From: Aplysia californica
Taxonomy: Eukaryota; Mollusca; Gastropoda; Aplysiida; Aplysiidae
NCBI RefSeq assembly: GCF_000002075.1
Contig: NW_004797400.1
Coordinates: forward strand, 643,429-707,428
DNA length: 64,000 bases
Direction: 5' to 3'
Part shown: in pieces, positions 46,901 to 58,762 of the stretch
How the letters are laid out: each line of letters begins with the position of its first letter
Position numbering within the stretch: the stretch's first letter is position 1
Made by a program: the position numbers and the translations under genes
Notes under the pieces: model-generated
Database searches by the model: none
What the model was told of the DNA's origin: nothing
The model's input: the letters and a program-made list of their open reading frames with translations, nothing else

Positions 46901-49695
46901 TGAGGTGGGTGGATCATTTTTTACCCACTTTTATATATGTCATGTATACTTCTATATCTGCTAGAAATAGTTTTTATAAGGGAGCTCCTGATGTCAAAAG
47001 CAAATGTGCATTGAATTTTGTTGAAAAATTTGCCTCAGACGTCCCGAACAGGCCTATCCATGGCCGCTCACTTATGTAGTATCTGTACAGTCATGAAATA
47101 TTTAATGGGGATATCTCCTGCTTACAATATGGTGTTCTTAAGATCGTGTAGTTGTTATAGATGTGTTATTTTACTTACCAAGTGACAAGGGATCATTCAG
47201 GTAAAAATGTAAAGTGTACAGATTCCTCAACGTGTAAATTGAAGTAATGATGTTCTTGTAGGCTCTATGAGGAAAAGTTGGAAGTTAAATTTTTAGCAGA
47301 GGATCTTTTGACATTAGGGGTTAATTTTTTTATGATGACCTTTCAGTGTGCTTTCCACAGTGCTCTGGCAGCATTACTATACATAGTTTCATGAGAAAAG
47401 AGAATAAGTGGAAGTTCTGAATGAGTGCAAAGTCTGGAGTGTTTTAAATTTTGTAAAGGAGAATTAGTCCTTTTTACCTTATCACCGTCTTTTGATTTAT
47501 ATAATTCTGATTCAGTTGTGATTTATGTTGGCATTGGTTGCACATTGATGTCAGTTATTTGGTAATGGTCAGTTTAAAAAAAAAAACACACTGACATCAT
47601 AGATATTAAATTTCAAGTTAAGTTTTTGTGTGAATGGAATTTTTCAATTTGCAACTTTGTTTGTTGTCAAATTTCAGTAAGGAGGGGATTTTATATTAAT
47701 TTTGTTTTCTATAGTGACACCTTTTATACTCTTCCACTTCTAGGAAAACCAAAAAGACCTTGAGAATGCCACTGAGCAGTTGTCTGAATATCTTGAGAGG
47801 GAGATTTCTTCTGAGGTGCTTCATGACATAAAGCAGAAGGTTCAAGACAAATACAGGTGAGTAAATACAGTTGACTGGAGTGAAAAACTTCTTTTAGTGG
47901 GTTTGAAAGAGTTATTTTTTTAATATGGTTTAGTGGTCATAGCATATAATGTGAGGCAGCGTGGTGAAGTTAGGCGCTCGTCAAAATAATGAAAGTAAAG
48001 AGACTGGCATTTTTCCACAGGTTTGGCAATATTGATCAAATTTTGGTTTTTTGGCTCAACACCTTCCATGTCCATTTAAGAAGACATTTCTGTGTGGATT
48101 GTACTGAAAAACATAAATTAAAGACATAAAAAGTGTTAATTTTTTATTTCCACGGACATTCAAGCTAAGGAAATATCTATACTTTGGCGGCCAGTTTTCA
48201 CTAATTTTACCTCTGAGACCTGGCGACCTCTACCTCTTTCAATCATAAATATCTCAATTTGTATTCACGATAGATGGATATTTTTTTCATCGAAGGGAAG
48301 ACAAATGAAAAAAGATGATACCAATGTCTCCACATATCCAAAAATTGACGAGCGCCTGATTCCACCGCTCTGTGACACATATAGCAAATACACCGCGTGC
48401 AACTGAATAATCTTCTTTTAAGATGTTGCCAGCTTGTATGATATAGTTTTTAAATTTATAATTTACTTTGTTAAAAATGCGCCCCCCTCTTTACAAAATT
48501 AATGTTTACTGGATTTTCTTGGTTGTTAATGTTTCCTGTTATCTTGTTATTAGTCTAGAAAAATTGAAGGGATTTCACACTTATCAGGAAACAGAGTATA
48601 TAGTGTGACTAGTAATTATGACCTATAAGGGAAGAACAACACGAGACCGGGCCCAGATGTTTTCTGGACAAGGCCACAAGAGGTTGCCTCTTTCCTGTCT
48701 GCCTGCCGCCTAACGGAGGCCAGCCAGAGGAAGGAAGGAAGAAGGAAGCTATAAGGGACTTTATAGTTTTAGTTAAATGGTTATGATGGGCAAGTCTTGA
48801 TGATTTTTGCTTTGAATCATTTCATGTCTCATTTGTAACTTGCATATAAACAAGGTTTTTTTTATAGTTGTGCTATCGTGTTCTGGTATCGATGCTGAGG
48901 CTTCTGTAATGAAAACAGAAAAAAAGGGAATACAGTACTAAATTGTATTTAGTAGGCCCAAAGACTGGGACTAGGGCTACAAAAACATTCATAGTAATTT
49001 TTTATCCAGGTTTTGGTGGTCTGATTAATAATTTAGGTGATTAAATTTTTCTGAGTAGAAATTACACCTTTTGTCAAGTTTCAGATTGATATATGAATTT
49101 TTGTGAGTAGAAATTACACCTTTTGTAAAGTTTCAGAGTGATATGAATTGTTTTCCTTTTCATTAGATCTGAAAGCTGTAGAATATTTAAGAAAGAAAAG
49201 TTTGTCTGATCGTGACTTGACTTTTCTGGGATTTTGTTTTTTGCTCTTCCTAGACTTATTTTACAAGAAAAAGGAGGGACAAAAAGTTTGTGAAAGATAT
49301 AAAAATACATAATCAAATAAGAGACTTTCGCGATGTCTTTCAGATATATATAACAATGTTGTCAGGTTACCATTTTTACCACTTTTTCTATTTTTTCATG
49401 TCTTCCTATTCCCTATGTGTTGGCGGGTGCTCTTGTGTGGTTTGCTTCTTCTTTCGTATCAAACATCTATTATTTTCTGTTTTCTCTCCTGTTTCTTTTC
49501 TTTTTCTTGTAACTCTCAAGTAGCACCTCTTATCTTCCGCTCTTACATGACATATTCGTGTTGTAAGTGCCGAAAAATTCTACTGAAAACTAAAACTTTT
49601 CCATTTGTAGGTACTGTGAGAGTCGGAGGAATGTACTTCTGGATCACGTCCATGAGGGCTATGAGAAGGATCAGTGGGAGTACCAAGAGGATTAA
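28902..49695 (+). CDS. ARIH1: Ariadne-1 RBR E3 ubiquitin-protein ligase (ARIH1 orthologue), complete, 14 coding exons
   Basis: RBR-class E3 ligase; in animals this family works with UBCH7-type E2s and neddylated cullin-RING ligases to add the first ubiquitin to substrates. Coding exons, all GT..AG and in phase: 28902-29126, 34245-34312, 34816-34906, 35659-35730, 36263-36411, 36876-36942, 37612-37718, 38635-38749, 39188-39318, 40244-40301, 40855-40938, 46728-46904, 47744-47856, 49611-49695. They give 513 residues plus stop (human about 557, fly about 503). Layout: acidic N-terminus 1-48; UBA-like region about 49-115 (YEVLTADQI); RING1 about 142-192 ([14 protein letters not shown]); IBR about 212-276; RING2 from 300 with [13 protein letters not shown] and catalytic Cys at 313; Ariadne autoinhibitory domain about 355-513, keeping the SLKFEH motif. 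Met-Met at the start leaves 28902 or 28905 as initiator; the second matches the MDSD start of human ARIH1. The Gly-rich N-terminal stretch of mammals is absent. Nothing looks broken. Confidence 0.97.
29585..29696. repeat. 34-bp palindromic tandem array in ARIH1 intron 1
   Basis: About three units of 34 bp, each centred on a palindrome GGGAGTCGACTCCC with TTATT/ATAATG flanks and a CTGG spacer. The third unit is partly degraded. Confidence 0.85.
29729..30315. repeat. 33-34-bp palindromic array, duplicated (ARIH1 intron 1)
   Basis: Two clusters (about 29729-29833 and 29984-30125) of units with the palindrome GCCGTACTTAAGTACGGC, separated by spacers that are themselves small palindromes (AGACT...AGTCT). 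Each cluster is followed by a similar tail (CCTAAAGTATTTGTATTT, AGACAAAACC), so the whole is a direct duplication with a period of about 272 bp. A stray half-unit TAAGTACGGCTAG lies at about 30300. Confidence 0.9.
31541..31582. repeat. 21-bp tandem duplication
   Basis: Two adjacent copies of GAGCGCGTACGCCTTCGCTT plus one base, only one mismatch, just before a SINE fragment. Confidence 0.9.
31612..31840 (+). repeat. SINE family S1 fragment (3' part)
   Basis: GGTAGGAAAGATCTACACCT, CTTCTCGGACAAGGGCGAAA, TTAAAGATCCCTTGG and the tail ATGACCTATGCAGTTGCGAACGC match the full copy at 62419-62935. It lacks the tRNA-like head. Confidence 0.75.
32676..32835 (+). repeat. tRNA-like SINE head in ARIH1 intron 1
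   Basis: GTGGCTGGCTCATCAGTAAG resembles a tRNA A-box region and GGGTTCAATTCCTG a B box, about 50 bases apart. It does not fold into an obvious full tRNA, so a degraded SINE is more likely than a tRNA gene. Confidence 0.4.
32907..33342. mobile_element. MITE family F1, copy 2
   Basis: Ends TGTCACAATGTGGTGGAATC and (inverted) TGTGAGGCAACATGGTGAAA with the GACGAGCGCCTGATT block. Interior similar to the copies at 4566 and 47950. Inserted in ARIH1 intron 1. Confidence 0.7.
37157..37490 (+). repeat. SINE family S1 copy (5' part) in ARIH1 intron 6
   Basis: tRNA-like head with A box TGGCCTAGAGG and B-box-like CGTTGGAATCC. The body contains ATGTTCTATCGTCTGGTTTCG-like and TTGGCTCCTTACTGCTGTC blocks, ending at CTCAGACAAGGGCGAAAA. 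The usual tail is absent. Confidence 0.75.
41165..41760. mobile_element. Possible foldback element in ARIH1 intron 11
   Basis: GAATGGTAGATGATGTCACTG (41174-41194) recurs inverted at 41647-41668 (CAGTGACGTCATCAGCCATC). The interior is GC-richer than the surrounding intron and contains a 119-codon minus-strand frame without domain features. Boundaries are uncertain. Confidence 0.4.
42046..42101. repeat. GT/GA/poly-G simple repeat
   Basis: GTGCGTGCGTGAGTGCACGTG, then about six GA units and an 11-base G run. Confidence 0.85.
42222..43320. other. Intron 11 segment with an unexplained 148-codon frame
   Basis: The plus frame 42222-42668 lacks recognisable domains and includes repeated TTCCGTA/TTACGGA motifs, so I read it as degraded repeat sequence. 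The following 42830-43270 has a TE-like style (TTAAAAAGTTATGACGAT) echoed near 45.6-46.1 kb, but no ends were found. Confidence 0.25.
44330..44960. mobile_element. GC-rich foldback in ARIH1 intron 11
   Basis: A GC-rich island in AT-rich intron. CTAAACAACTC (44479-44489) and its inverse GAGTTGTTTAG (44723-44733) lie in longer imperfect arms: GCCGTAGCGTTGTGCGAAG pairs with the inverse of CGCGAGGCTTCACGGC. Unit ends are not resolved. The plus frame at 44690-44956 is within it and has no domain signature. Confidence 0.5.
45421..45463. repeat. Near-perfect 21-bp hairpin
   Basis: GTAGAGAACTGGATTTATTAG, one loop base, then the inverted arm to 45463, with one mismatched pair. Confidence 0.95.
45500..45960. 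repeat. Tandem array with a period of about 175 bp in ARIH1 intron 11
   Basis: Blocks CCACTTTTTTACC / CCACACTTTTACC (45598 and 45774), ACTCAAAAAGTA, GACTAGATTCTGCA and CCGAGAAATGGGCGAG / CCAAGAAATAGGCGAG recur in the same order. About two and a half units, moderately diverged. Confidence 0.8.
46155..46255 (-). repeat. SINE S1 tail fragment
   Basis: GGTTTTACGGCGCTTGTAAC then GCATAAGGTCATATGAG is the conserved tail of the S1 family, here oriented on minus. Confidence 0.55.
47950..48379. mobile_element. MITE family F1, copy 3, in ARIH1 intron 13
   Basis: Ends TGTGAGGCAGCGTGGTGAAG and (inverted) TGTGTCACAGAGCGGTGGAA with GCGCTCGTCAA. The interior matches copy 1 closely (TTTGGCTCAACACC, AAGCTAAGGAAAT). 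Confidence 0.75.
49052..49147. repeat. 52-bp direct duplication
   Basis: TGAGTAGAAATTACACCTTT with a following AGTTTCAGA and TGATAT block occurs twice, starts 52 bases apart (49052 and 49104). Confidence 0.85.
49421..49595 (+). repeat. SINE S1b copy ending next to the last ARIH1 exon
   Basis: TGGCGGGTGCTCTTGTGTGG opens it and GTTGTAAGTGCCGAAAAATT is the family tail. The same order is seen inverted at 14041-14222. Its end lies about 15 bases before the splice acceptor at 49610. Confidence 0.65.
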
Positions 49696-51189
49696 ATTCC
49701 ACAGAGAAAGGGAGCACAGCTGGCCCCAGGTGTTCTGCTGAGCATCAGCCGGAAACTCACTTTCTGCGCCGTGTGTTTCAAGGGTAGTATTGTGTGCTGT
49801 ACCTGAGGCTGCAAAAAGTGGCCAGCTCTCATCCGATGCTTTTGACCTGGGCACAGCTCCTGAGCTCTTCTTATTGTTTGTTCCTATGTAGGTGTCGGTC
49901 AGAGGAGTGTCAGTGCGTTTGATGATTTATTCATTTATGCAGCAAGTGTCCAATCAAGAGTTGTCTGAGCTAGTATGTCAGATTTTGCTTTTTATAAGAT
50001 AGGTTTTCTTAATGGGTTTTTTTTTTTTAAATTTGGGGTTGTTGTTTTTTTTTTGGTCATAAGCAACGGTACATGTCGGAAGTCCATATTTATAAGCACC
50101 ATGTGCTTTTTTAAAGTCTATATCATAAGTTTTCTCTTGCCTTTGACCCACTCAGGTTGCTTGTTTAGGAATGAACCTTATGAAGATTTCAGTTGGATAA
50201 AAATGTGAATGATAGTATTTTGGTTTGTCTTGAGTTTTAAAGATTTATTTGGTGTGTCAATGCTTTTTTGTGGGGTTGATTTTCTCCTTTGCAGTATATA
50301 TTTTAGTTATTGAGCTTCCTCAAAGTTCAAAGTTACCATATCAAGTTCTTTTGTTAGTGTGCCTCTTATCTCAGAACAGCTGCTTTTTGTGTGTAATATT
50401 AAGTTTTTCAAAGATCTGGGCAAGATAGTTCTCAAGCACGCAAAGTGTCATGGCTAATAGAATATGGAGACAGTTTTGCGGGTATGAAAAACTAGAAACA
50501 TGTATTAGTAGAATACTTTAAATATCTGTATGTTTCTTTGGGGGGTGGGGGGTTCTTTGGGTTTTTTTTCATTTTTTCGTTGTTGTTTTTTAGAGCAGAA
50601 TCTTCAACAAACTCTGTACGTTCTTACAATTTTTGCTTTGTGATTTGTATTGTGCAGTTTTGGCTATCAATTGTGATAGAGAGATTTATGGGCAGTATTT
50701 CCACACCAGGTATAGGGTGATTACAAAAACAGCTTGATAGTTTCAACTTGCTTTTCACATTGATTGTCTCATAAAATATTCTGTGTAGGTACCAAAGGTT
50801 GTCTTCACAATGATTGTGCTTTAATACATTCTATTTCAAAAATGATGTTTGGTGACCGTACAACATGCAATGTGCAGAACTTGATGTTTCTAGCTTATAA
50901 CTCTCCTCTAGGTTTACAAAAAATACCCTTTTCATTACTGTAGTATAGAATCTGAGAAGACACTCACATGTTTACATTACTTTTGTTTTGGGGTTTTTGG
51001 GGGGTTTAACAAAGCCCAAAGTAAAACATATGGGGTGTTAAAAGTGAAATAGAGGAAAAGATCAAGGGAAAGACCACATGGAACCTGGATAAGAGAGAAA
51101 TTGGTTTACAGATAAGTGGGAAGACATGAAATAACATCAAGCAGCTAGCTCAGGATAGGGAAAGGGAGAAAGTGTTTGTTGATGGCCTA

Positions 51190-52250
51190 AATCCTGATCC
51201 AGGGTGAGAAAGGCAATGGTGATGATGAAGCTTTTGCCAAGTTTATTTTACTTGTGGGTCTAATTATGATTCTGAAAAGGCTTTCTTTGATACTGCTCAA
51301 TGACGACAGCATGAAACTTTTTTGGGTTTTTTTTTCCATAAATATTCTCATCACACTAATACTTAAAAGGTGATAGAGTGACATTTATAATAGTCTGGAG
51401 TACTGACATTTAGTCATTACCTCTAAAAATAGGTGTATCGAAGTAATAGCTAGCATCTGCGTTTGTTGCCATTTTTTGTCCAAAAGTTGCGACAAAAACT
51501 GGCAAAAGTTGCCATTAGTTTTCAAGCTTTCAACTCTCTGTGACGACGTATATATAGCAATATGTTGATGGAGGTAACTTGAACTACAGCACCAGAATTT
51601 CTGGTGCTCTGTTTTAAGCATCCAGAAAATCATTTGTTCCCACACATAGTGTAAAAATGGGAAAAATGAAGGTTTCACAACTGAATGAAATCAAAATTAG
51701 AACAGCACATGAACAACCACAAAAATTAACAAATAAGGTCATGTGTCCACCTGTCCGACGATTGGCCGTTTTAACCCTAAAAGTGTGTAAATTAAGAAAA
51801 AGTACAGGATATTACTTGTAATTTATAGAATCACACGCAAGAGGCCTGCCAGTGTCAGTATTCAGTTTTGGTGGAGACCCTCTCTAAAATAACACATTTA
51901 TATATTCTTTAAAAAAATGTAGGAACAACATCAAATTAACTGACACTACGCTATATAAACACAAAAAAATTTAGAAAAACAACACATTGGAACGTTAACC
52001 CCCCCAAAAAAAAATTAACACATCAACAAATTAAAACACAACAAAGAGGGAAAAATGAAAGACAAACAGTATTATAAATATATAGTATGTAATGTACCGA
52101 CATTCTTCACATGAAAATAACTAAACATGGACACCTTAAAATTATCAAGACACATTTTATGAAGTAGCTTTTTTGTGTTGAAAAATGCAAGACCAAAAAA
52201 TGCCAAAAATCTCGGCCGTGACAAATGCAGGTGCTAGTAATAGGATTGAA
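51190..52250. other. A-rich block inside the T-rich ARIH1 downstream region
   Basis: Base asymmetry flips from T-rich to A-rich across this block, strongest at about 51700-52090 (many AAAAATTAAC-type runs), then flips back. It could be an element inserted in the opposite orientation. No ends or domains seen; the minus frame at 51385-51678 is not gene-like. Confidence 0.35.
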
Positions 52251-53367
52251 CGAGCTTATCAAATCTCATTTGCATCTTTGAGGTGACGATGCTACTGTTA
52301 TTTTAGCTTCCCTGAAAAGAACGGGCTCACTCTTTCCAGTCTTCCTCATTGGTCATAACCTCTCTGCCCTACTGTCCTTGCTTCTTGAGAAACTGCTCAG
52401 TATCTGCCCATGCTGGTCAGAATACTCTAGGTAATCTGTCTCTGGATTCAGGTGAGTTTTATCACAAAACAAAAATAATTCATCTGGCACCACCTGAAGT
52501 AAGGATTTGCAGACTGGGAGCAAAGTTAATTTTTTTTTTTTTAATTTAGTGTTTAGTTGGTTTTACAGTGGTGCTTGTCATATAAGATTCATGAAGGTCT
52601 TGGGTTTAACTTACATTTTTAAGTTTGGTGTAGACATGTCTTTTACATAAAATCAGTTCGTAGTGCTAAAGCTGATAACAGAAATTCTGTCTTTATTACC
52701 AATAGAATTTTGATGAACATTGTCATATATATTGTTTGACTGCTAATTATATTACACAATTCCGAAAAAATTGTTTATTGTTCCATGGTGTCTTGAGTAG
52801 AATTTGTTGAGGATCTATGACTTTGAGATGAAACTTAAAAATGGTTCAAGTTTTGATTTGTCTTGAAATAAGTTGGTACATTGGAAACTTGTTTTTGCAA
52901 AAGTGATTAGACATATGTTACAGAGGTTTTGTTTTGTCAGATTGTGCTCATGTCCATCAAGTAAAAACAATGTTAGTACATTAACTTCTAATGAGTGTGT
53001 GTTTTAAAAATTCTCTACATTGTTTTAGGAACTTTGTGGTGTTTTGTCGAGCCATTTTTTTATCAGCACATACTTTTGGGAACTTTTGATGCATGCTTTT
53101 TTATACATCTGCTGATTCTCCACATCATTGAAAGTAATTGTTCCAGACAGTGTTTTCTTTTTGTTTCCCTTTTGTTTTTGCCTCACTTCATAGTGTTCTC
53201 AAACCCTATTTTGATACTTGTAAAAGACAATAACTATTGGTACCATGCTTGTGATGAACTAGTAATTTATCATATTTTCACAGAAAGTGGGTAATGCTGT
53301 CTACAAGTTTTCCCTCAAGCCACATGATCATTTTTGTGTGTTTAATTTGGAAATAAATTACAAGATC

Positions 53368-53373
53368 AATAAA
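53368..53373 (+). terminator. Candidate proximal poly(A) signal of ARIH1
   Basis: AATAAA, with a second copy 16 bases upstream at 53352. It is followed by a T/G-rich stretch, GGTTCTGTGATGTATTTGG, starting about 20 bases later, as expected around a cleavage site. Confidence 0.45.
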
Positions 53374-55617
53374 GTTTGCATCATGACTTGGTTCTGTGAT
53401 GTATTTGGTATATTGGCCAAAATTTTTTATATATTTTTTTTTTCTTGAATGACTGCATTAAAATGGGTAATTTGCACTATGACTTATATAATAACTGATT
53501 TGCTTTGGTTGGTTTTTATAATTATGTATATTTTATTGACTTGCTTGTTGCAAGTTTTGATGTGAGCAAACCATTGTATTCTGGGGTCCGCCCTGTTGAT
53601 AAGTTGAATTACCTTTTTTGAATTTTTCTGTGTTGAGTTACTCTTTTCTGTTGTGGAACGTATAAAGTGAATGTTGCAAATTCTCTTTGCAGCTGGCACC
53701 ATGGAAATGGTTAATCTTAATGATTGAGAGTGTGACTTTCCGTTCCCCCCCCCCCCCCCCCCCACGAGTTGACGGTCTTTGTTGAAACATAAAAAGTGCA
53801 CAGAGTTTTAATTTTAGCATAAGTTTCAATTTGTTTTAATTAGAGCTTAATAATTTTGCACTGATTTGGAGACAAGCAAGCAGGGATTAAATCTCGTAAA
53901 TTATGCATTCGGCAGTTATCAAAGATATTTTGTTTATATTTGTTATATTCATAACTTTTCCTCTGCTGCAGCCAGTCATGAGGCAGACAATCCTCTGCCC
54001 CGTCCCTTGACATATTTGTCGCTGAAAATTTGCAAAATGTGGGCATAGTCTGTGGTTTGGTTATGTTAGCCTGTGCTACTACTACAGGGCCAGTCAGATG
54101 TAGAGGGCTAGTAGGAAGGACCTCAGGTAGTTAGGGTTACCCAGATAGATAGAAACATAGATCAACAAACTGAAAGACAAAGAGTAAATGTGTAGCCAAA
54201 CAAATAAAAATGGATGGGTAGGTAGGTTTGGCTAAAGGGAGATAGGTATGTCGAAAGGCAAGATAGTAGATATGGATAGGACTGTGACTTCATTACTTCG
54301 AAAGTTTTTGTTTGTTTTGATTCATTTCAATTACTTATTGTATTTATTTCCTGGAGTTGTTATCTCTACCTGTCAAGATTTTTCTCAAAGGGGTTTTTTT
54401 TTTTTTGTGTGTTAGAGAGATAGACTTGTAATACTATTGTTTTGGTAAACTTTCAGACAAAAAAATACCTGGCGTAGTGCACATGCATATTGGCAGAAAT
54501 ACATACTGCAAAAAACATGCAATTTTAGGCCACAGCCCCATCAGTCGAACAAATTAATTGTCAGAAAACAGAACGCTTTTTGGTTCCACTGTAGAAAGCT
54601 TTTGCCCCCTTGATTAATTAGGGAAGAAATATTTTAAGAATATGAATATTCTTCCTTGCCAAAGAAGAATTCCCACTATTGTGAAGGCGGTAAATGTGCC
54701 AAGTTGGCATTTGCCACAAGTGTGTGGGAGTATTTTATTCAGCATTCTGTACAGTGTAGACTAGAGGGCCTTTCTTGAATATTTTTAGATTTTAATTTTC
54801 TTTGGTGGCAGTTCATTTTGAAACACTGCTAAGTTCATGTTTTTGTTGTAGTGGAATACTTGTTCAGATTCTGTGTACAAATATGTGTCACTGCATTTTG
54901 AACTTTCAGTTTATAACTAATTTTCTTTTAGAGTTGATCTATTTTGAACCCATGAAGGATGAGAGAAAGTCTTTAAGGACTGTCATTATAGGGTACCAGA
55001 GTTGCTTTGAGGAAAAATGAATAAGAGCACTAGTTAGCCCTGTTTCTGCTCTTGTTTAACAGATAAAGTGGGCTAAGCTAAGCTAACCTAGCTGCTCTGT
55101 GATTCCTGTTTTATCTTCCATTTTTAGAGAGGGCATGAGAGTTTCACTGAGCTGTAACCTCTAAGCCTAATTCCACATCGATGCTTGCTGTTTTGTTTAC
55201 TAAACCAGATTAAAAAACAAAAGTACTTTAGGGTATTATAAGACCGCGCATAAAGTGCTCATTGGTAATTATGTTTTGTATAATCACCTTTCTCTTTTGC
55301 TATCTGAAAGACCCCAAAGTTAAAACTTACTGCTATCATTTGTTACAGGATGCAATCTCCTGTGAAATAAGCACAGTGGCTGGGCTGTCGTGAATTTACA
55401 GTGGTTGTGCAGAAACTCTCTTATTTATTTATGCCCTGATTTGTTTCTCATGTGCTAGTCATGTGTTGTTGAAGCTGTTTGGTTGAAGGCTGGGATCAGC
55501 TTGTGGCATGGGGTATGTGATGAGGGCTTTGGCATCGTCTCCTCTTTTTTATTCTTTGTAGTGTACATTTTCCCAATTCTGCTCATTTAAACTAGATTCT
55601 GTGTTAAGTGTGGTAAT

Positions 55618-55800
55618 TATTAGGCTGTCTTCTGTCGCATGCAGAGAATATGAATTCAAGATTGGAGTGAGGGAATTTTTTAGTGAGTATATCCGTCTGT
55701 GTGCAAGACTGCAGTATCCCGCTCAGCCTAGGTTGGCCCTGACAGACCGAGTAAATACCATCTATGTGTTTTAATTTGTGTTGATAAGGGCATAAAGCAT
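55618..55800 (+). repeat. SINE-like family S2 copy
   Basis: TCCGTCTGTGTGCAAGACTG and CTCAGCCTAGGTTGGCCCTG match the copy at 6795-7015; AATTCAAGATTGGAG lies at the B-box position. Confidence 0.5.
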
Positions 55801-58762
55801 TAACAAATACAATTACATTAACTTTCTACAAAATATTGGGATTAGTCAACTCTGCAAACAGCAAGGGATAAAACTCAAACTTGGTTGTTGAAAACTAATG
55901 CTCTTTTCTATTTAGCATTGTGTATTCAGGATACCAACCTGGCTTGTAATTTTTCTGCAAGAACAATGTTGGTGGTTTCCATGTTCAAAAAGGTTAAGCT
56001 ACAGAACATTCTTATTGTCTCGTCCTGATGCGATACTTTTTACAACGAGGAACTGGCATGTTGAGTTCATCTTTGTCATATATATTTCTGTCAGAGCTAA
56101 AAGTAGAAAAGACATGCAAAAACAAATCATTTTGAATGATTGTGAACTAGCACTTTTTGCCTTTCCTAATTTTCCTACAACAAAGTTTCATCTATGTGCT
56201 TCTGAACTCTCTTGATTTGATGTACATTTGCTCACTGGCAGGATAGTGATTTTGATTAGTTTTTACTTTGTTCCAGTCAGTTAATTTATTTTATCTTGTA
56301 CCCATTTATGCTCTTTTTGTCACTCAGCCACTCGCATTGTTTTTATATTATGGAAATTTGTGTTGTCACTCTTTTCAGTCAGTGTGTTGGGGTCACTGCA
56401 GTCGGAACATTTCCATCTCTGAAAAATAAGTAAGATAATTTCAGGGTAAGCAAGAGTTTGAGAAAGGTTCAACTAGTTATTTGTCATCTCAGTGATTTAG
56501 AGAAATGTCTTCTTCTCTTTTTTTGTCTGGAAGTGAGGGAACTGCATAAAGAACTGTTGTCCTGGAGTATCCTAACGTTGGGGTTATTTGTCTCCTTTCC
56601 AGAGGATGTGGAAAAGTCTGAACTGCATTTTCTTCTCCAGCAACAGCAAGGCATTAGGACTGAGGAAGTATGCTAAAGTTCTAAAGACTTTACTCAGCTT
56701 GCTACATTGTGATATAATAGTGAATATCTATTGTATCTCACTTTTTCTTTTGACGATTTATTCCCTTGAAAAGTTTGTTGTCACTAGAGTTTCACTTCAA
56801 ACTACAAAATGGATCAGATCTGATTTTGTTAATGGTGAAATGGCTATTTGTATTTTTTCATTTTACAGAATATTGCTCTATTGTGCTGAAATCTTTCAAC
56901 ATTCTCCATGTAGTCTAATAGCACAAGGCAAGCAAGTGCTGAGAGAGATCCTGATTCTTGCCTTCTGTCTGCCTCGCTATTCCTAGCCCAGTGTGTCCCA
57001 CCGGTTGTGTTGACAAGCTTCTATTATTGGACCCTATATTTTAAATATCCGGGTGGTGTCTTGAGACGTCACATTTTTGTGCTGTTTTCTATGCCTGGAT
57101 ATAGGGCATTATGTCACCTAGAGTTCAAATCTTTGCATTTTTGTTTTGCTTTTTTTAACAAGAAAAAAATATTTACATTTTGAATGGTTAAAAAAACTGA
57201 CTTAGTAATTGTAGGCATTCCATGTTTAATTTTTACGGAATTGTAAGTTCAATTAACAGCGTAAAAAAATCTTCATTTTCAAAGAAGTTGAAGAATTGAT
57301 TGCTGACTTTTTTTTTTACAGTAACATCTTAATTGATAACCTAAGCTATATTTCATCACACTTTATGGTGGTTCAAAGTAGATTGTTCTTGAACAAAGAC
57401 CACACTACTGTAAAGCTACTGGTAGCCTGTACTAACCAGATTGATTTATTGACTCTAGCAAGTAGCACCGTGGGTGCGTTTGACAGAAAACAATATTATG
57501 CAAAATGCCTGATTTGTATATTTTCTGTATTACTTTTTCTTACTCTAAGCCTGTTTTGTTCTTTATGTGTCTGTTTTCTTTTTCTTTTTTTTTTTTGTTA
57601 GGCTTTTTCCCCCCTTTTTTTTTGTTAACATTTATTTTGTAACATTAAAGCTTTTTGTGAATGTGAAAAGGAGGGGGGGGGATATTTGGCAACACTTGTC
57701 AGGAGTTTCAGGTATGCTGTATAGTTTTCATCAACAGTGGCCTTAACACAACATGAAGCAGCAGAGATTCTAATGAAGGTTGTTTATTAAGGCACTTTTT
57801 TAGGTGGTTGGTTTTGGAGGTTTTAGGGAATTGGGAGGGGTTAGGAATATATTTTTTTCTGAGTCACACATTGCTCGTTGAGACTTGTTTTCAGCATTGC
57901 ATAATATAAAGTAATCTAAAAGATAATGATCAGTTATTAACTTCACCTGCCATTGTGATTGACCCAAGATGTCGTTTGTATTCACCTTTGCACAACTTGT
58001 CTCTCACATGCACTTAATTGACATCATAATTTGTGTGGGAGAATGTTTTACAATGATATAATCAAGTTTGCGAGAGGCATTCAGGGGTAGTTAGCGTATC
58101 CCTGTCTTCTGTATTTTGCATTATTATGTATTATGTCCCTTGATTATAACGTGCACTCGCACACAAGGGAGGCAAGCTTGTGAACTGATGCAGTTGCTGG
58201 TATTGATGTGACTAGTTTTCCGTAGCTATTGGCTGCCAGCAGTGTTGCTGTACTGTTATGATGTTCATGTACCCTCTGTGTGAGTTTGTCACTATTGTTT
58301 TGTTTGTTTGTTTGTGTTTATGGATCAATTGTGCAAGACTTTCTTTTGATCAGCAAGATTGAGAAGTTTTATGTTTGTGATTGTTAATGTTACTTAGTTG
58401 GGTTGCTGGCATTACTTGAGAATAGTTTATTTAACTGCTTTTTGTGTTCACTGGCTCTTTTCACACGTTTCTCCCCCTTTTTGTAGTCACTGTATGCATC
58501 CGCATATGTTTATTGACTTCAGGACATAGCACTTGTATTTTCCTTCTTCCTTTAGAAAAAAATCTCTCTTTGGTCACTTGTTCATCTCTCAATTCTGACC
58601 TCAGGTTTAAAGCTGCCCAGCGCTCAGTTTTTTTCCCCCCATTTTAAAAGTCCCAACACAGAATATTAAGCACGACCTAAGACTTTACTTGTTTTTGAAT
58701 GTGTATGTATCTAACCCTGCCTCCCCACACCCCACACACATTTTGTTGCCTCATCTACCTGT

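Noticed and set aside
48600-48750. GC-rich segment as an exon in ARIH1 intron 13
   Set aside because: No in-phase splice sites, and the flanking exons 47744-47856 and 49611-49695 join directly in phase.
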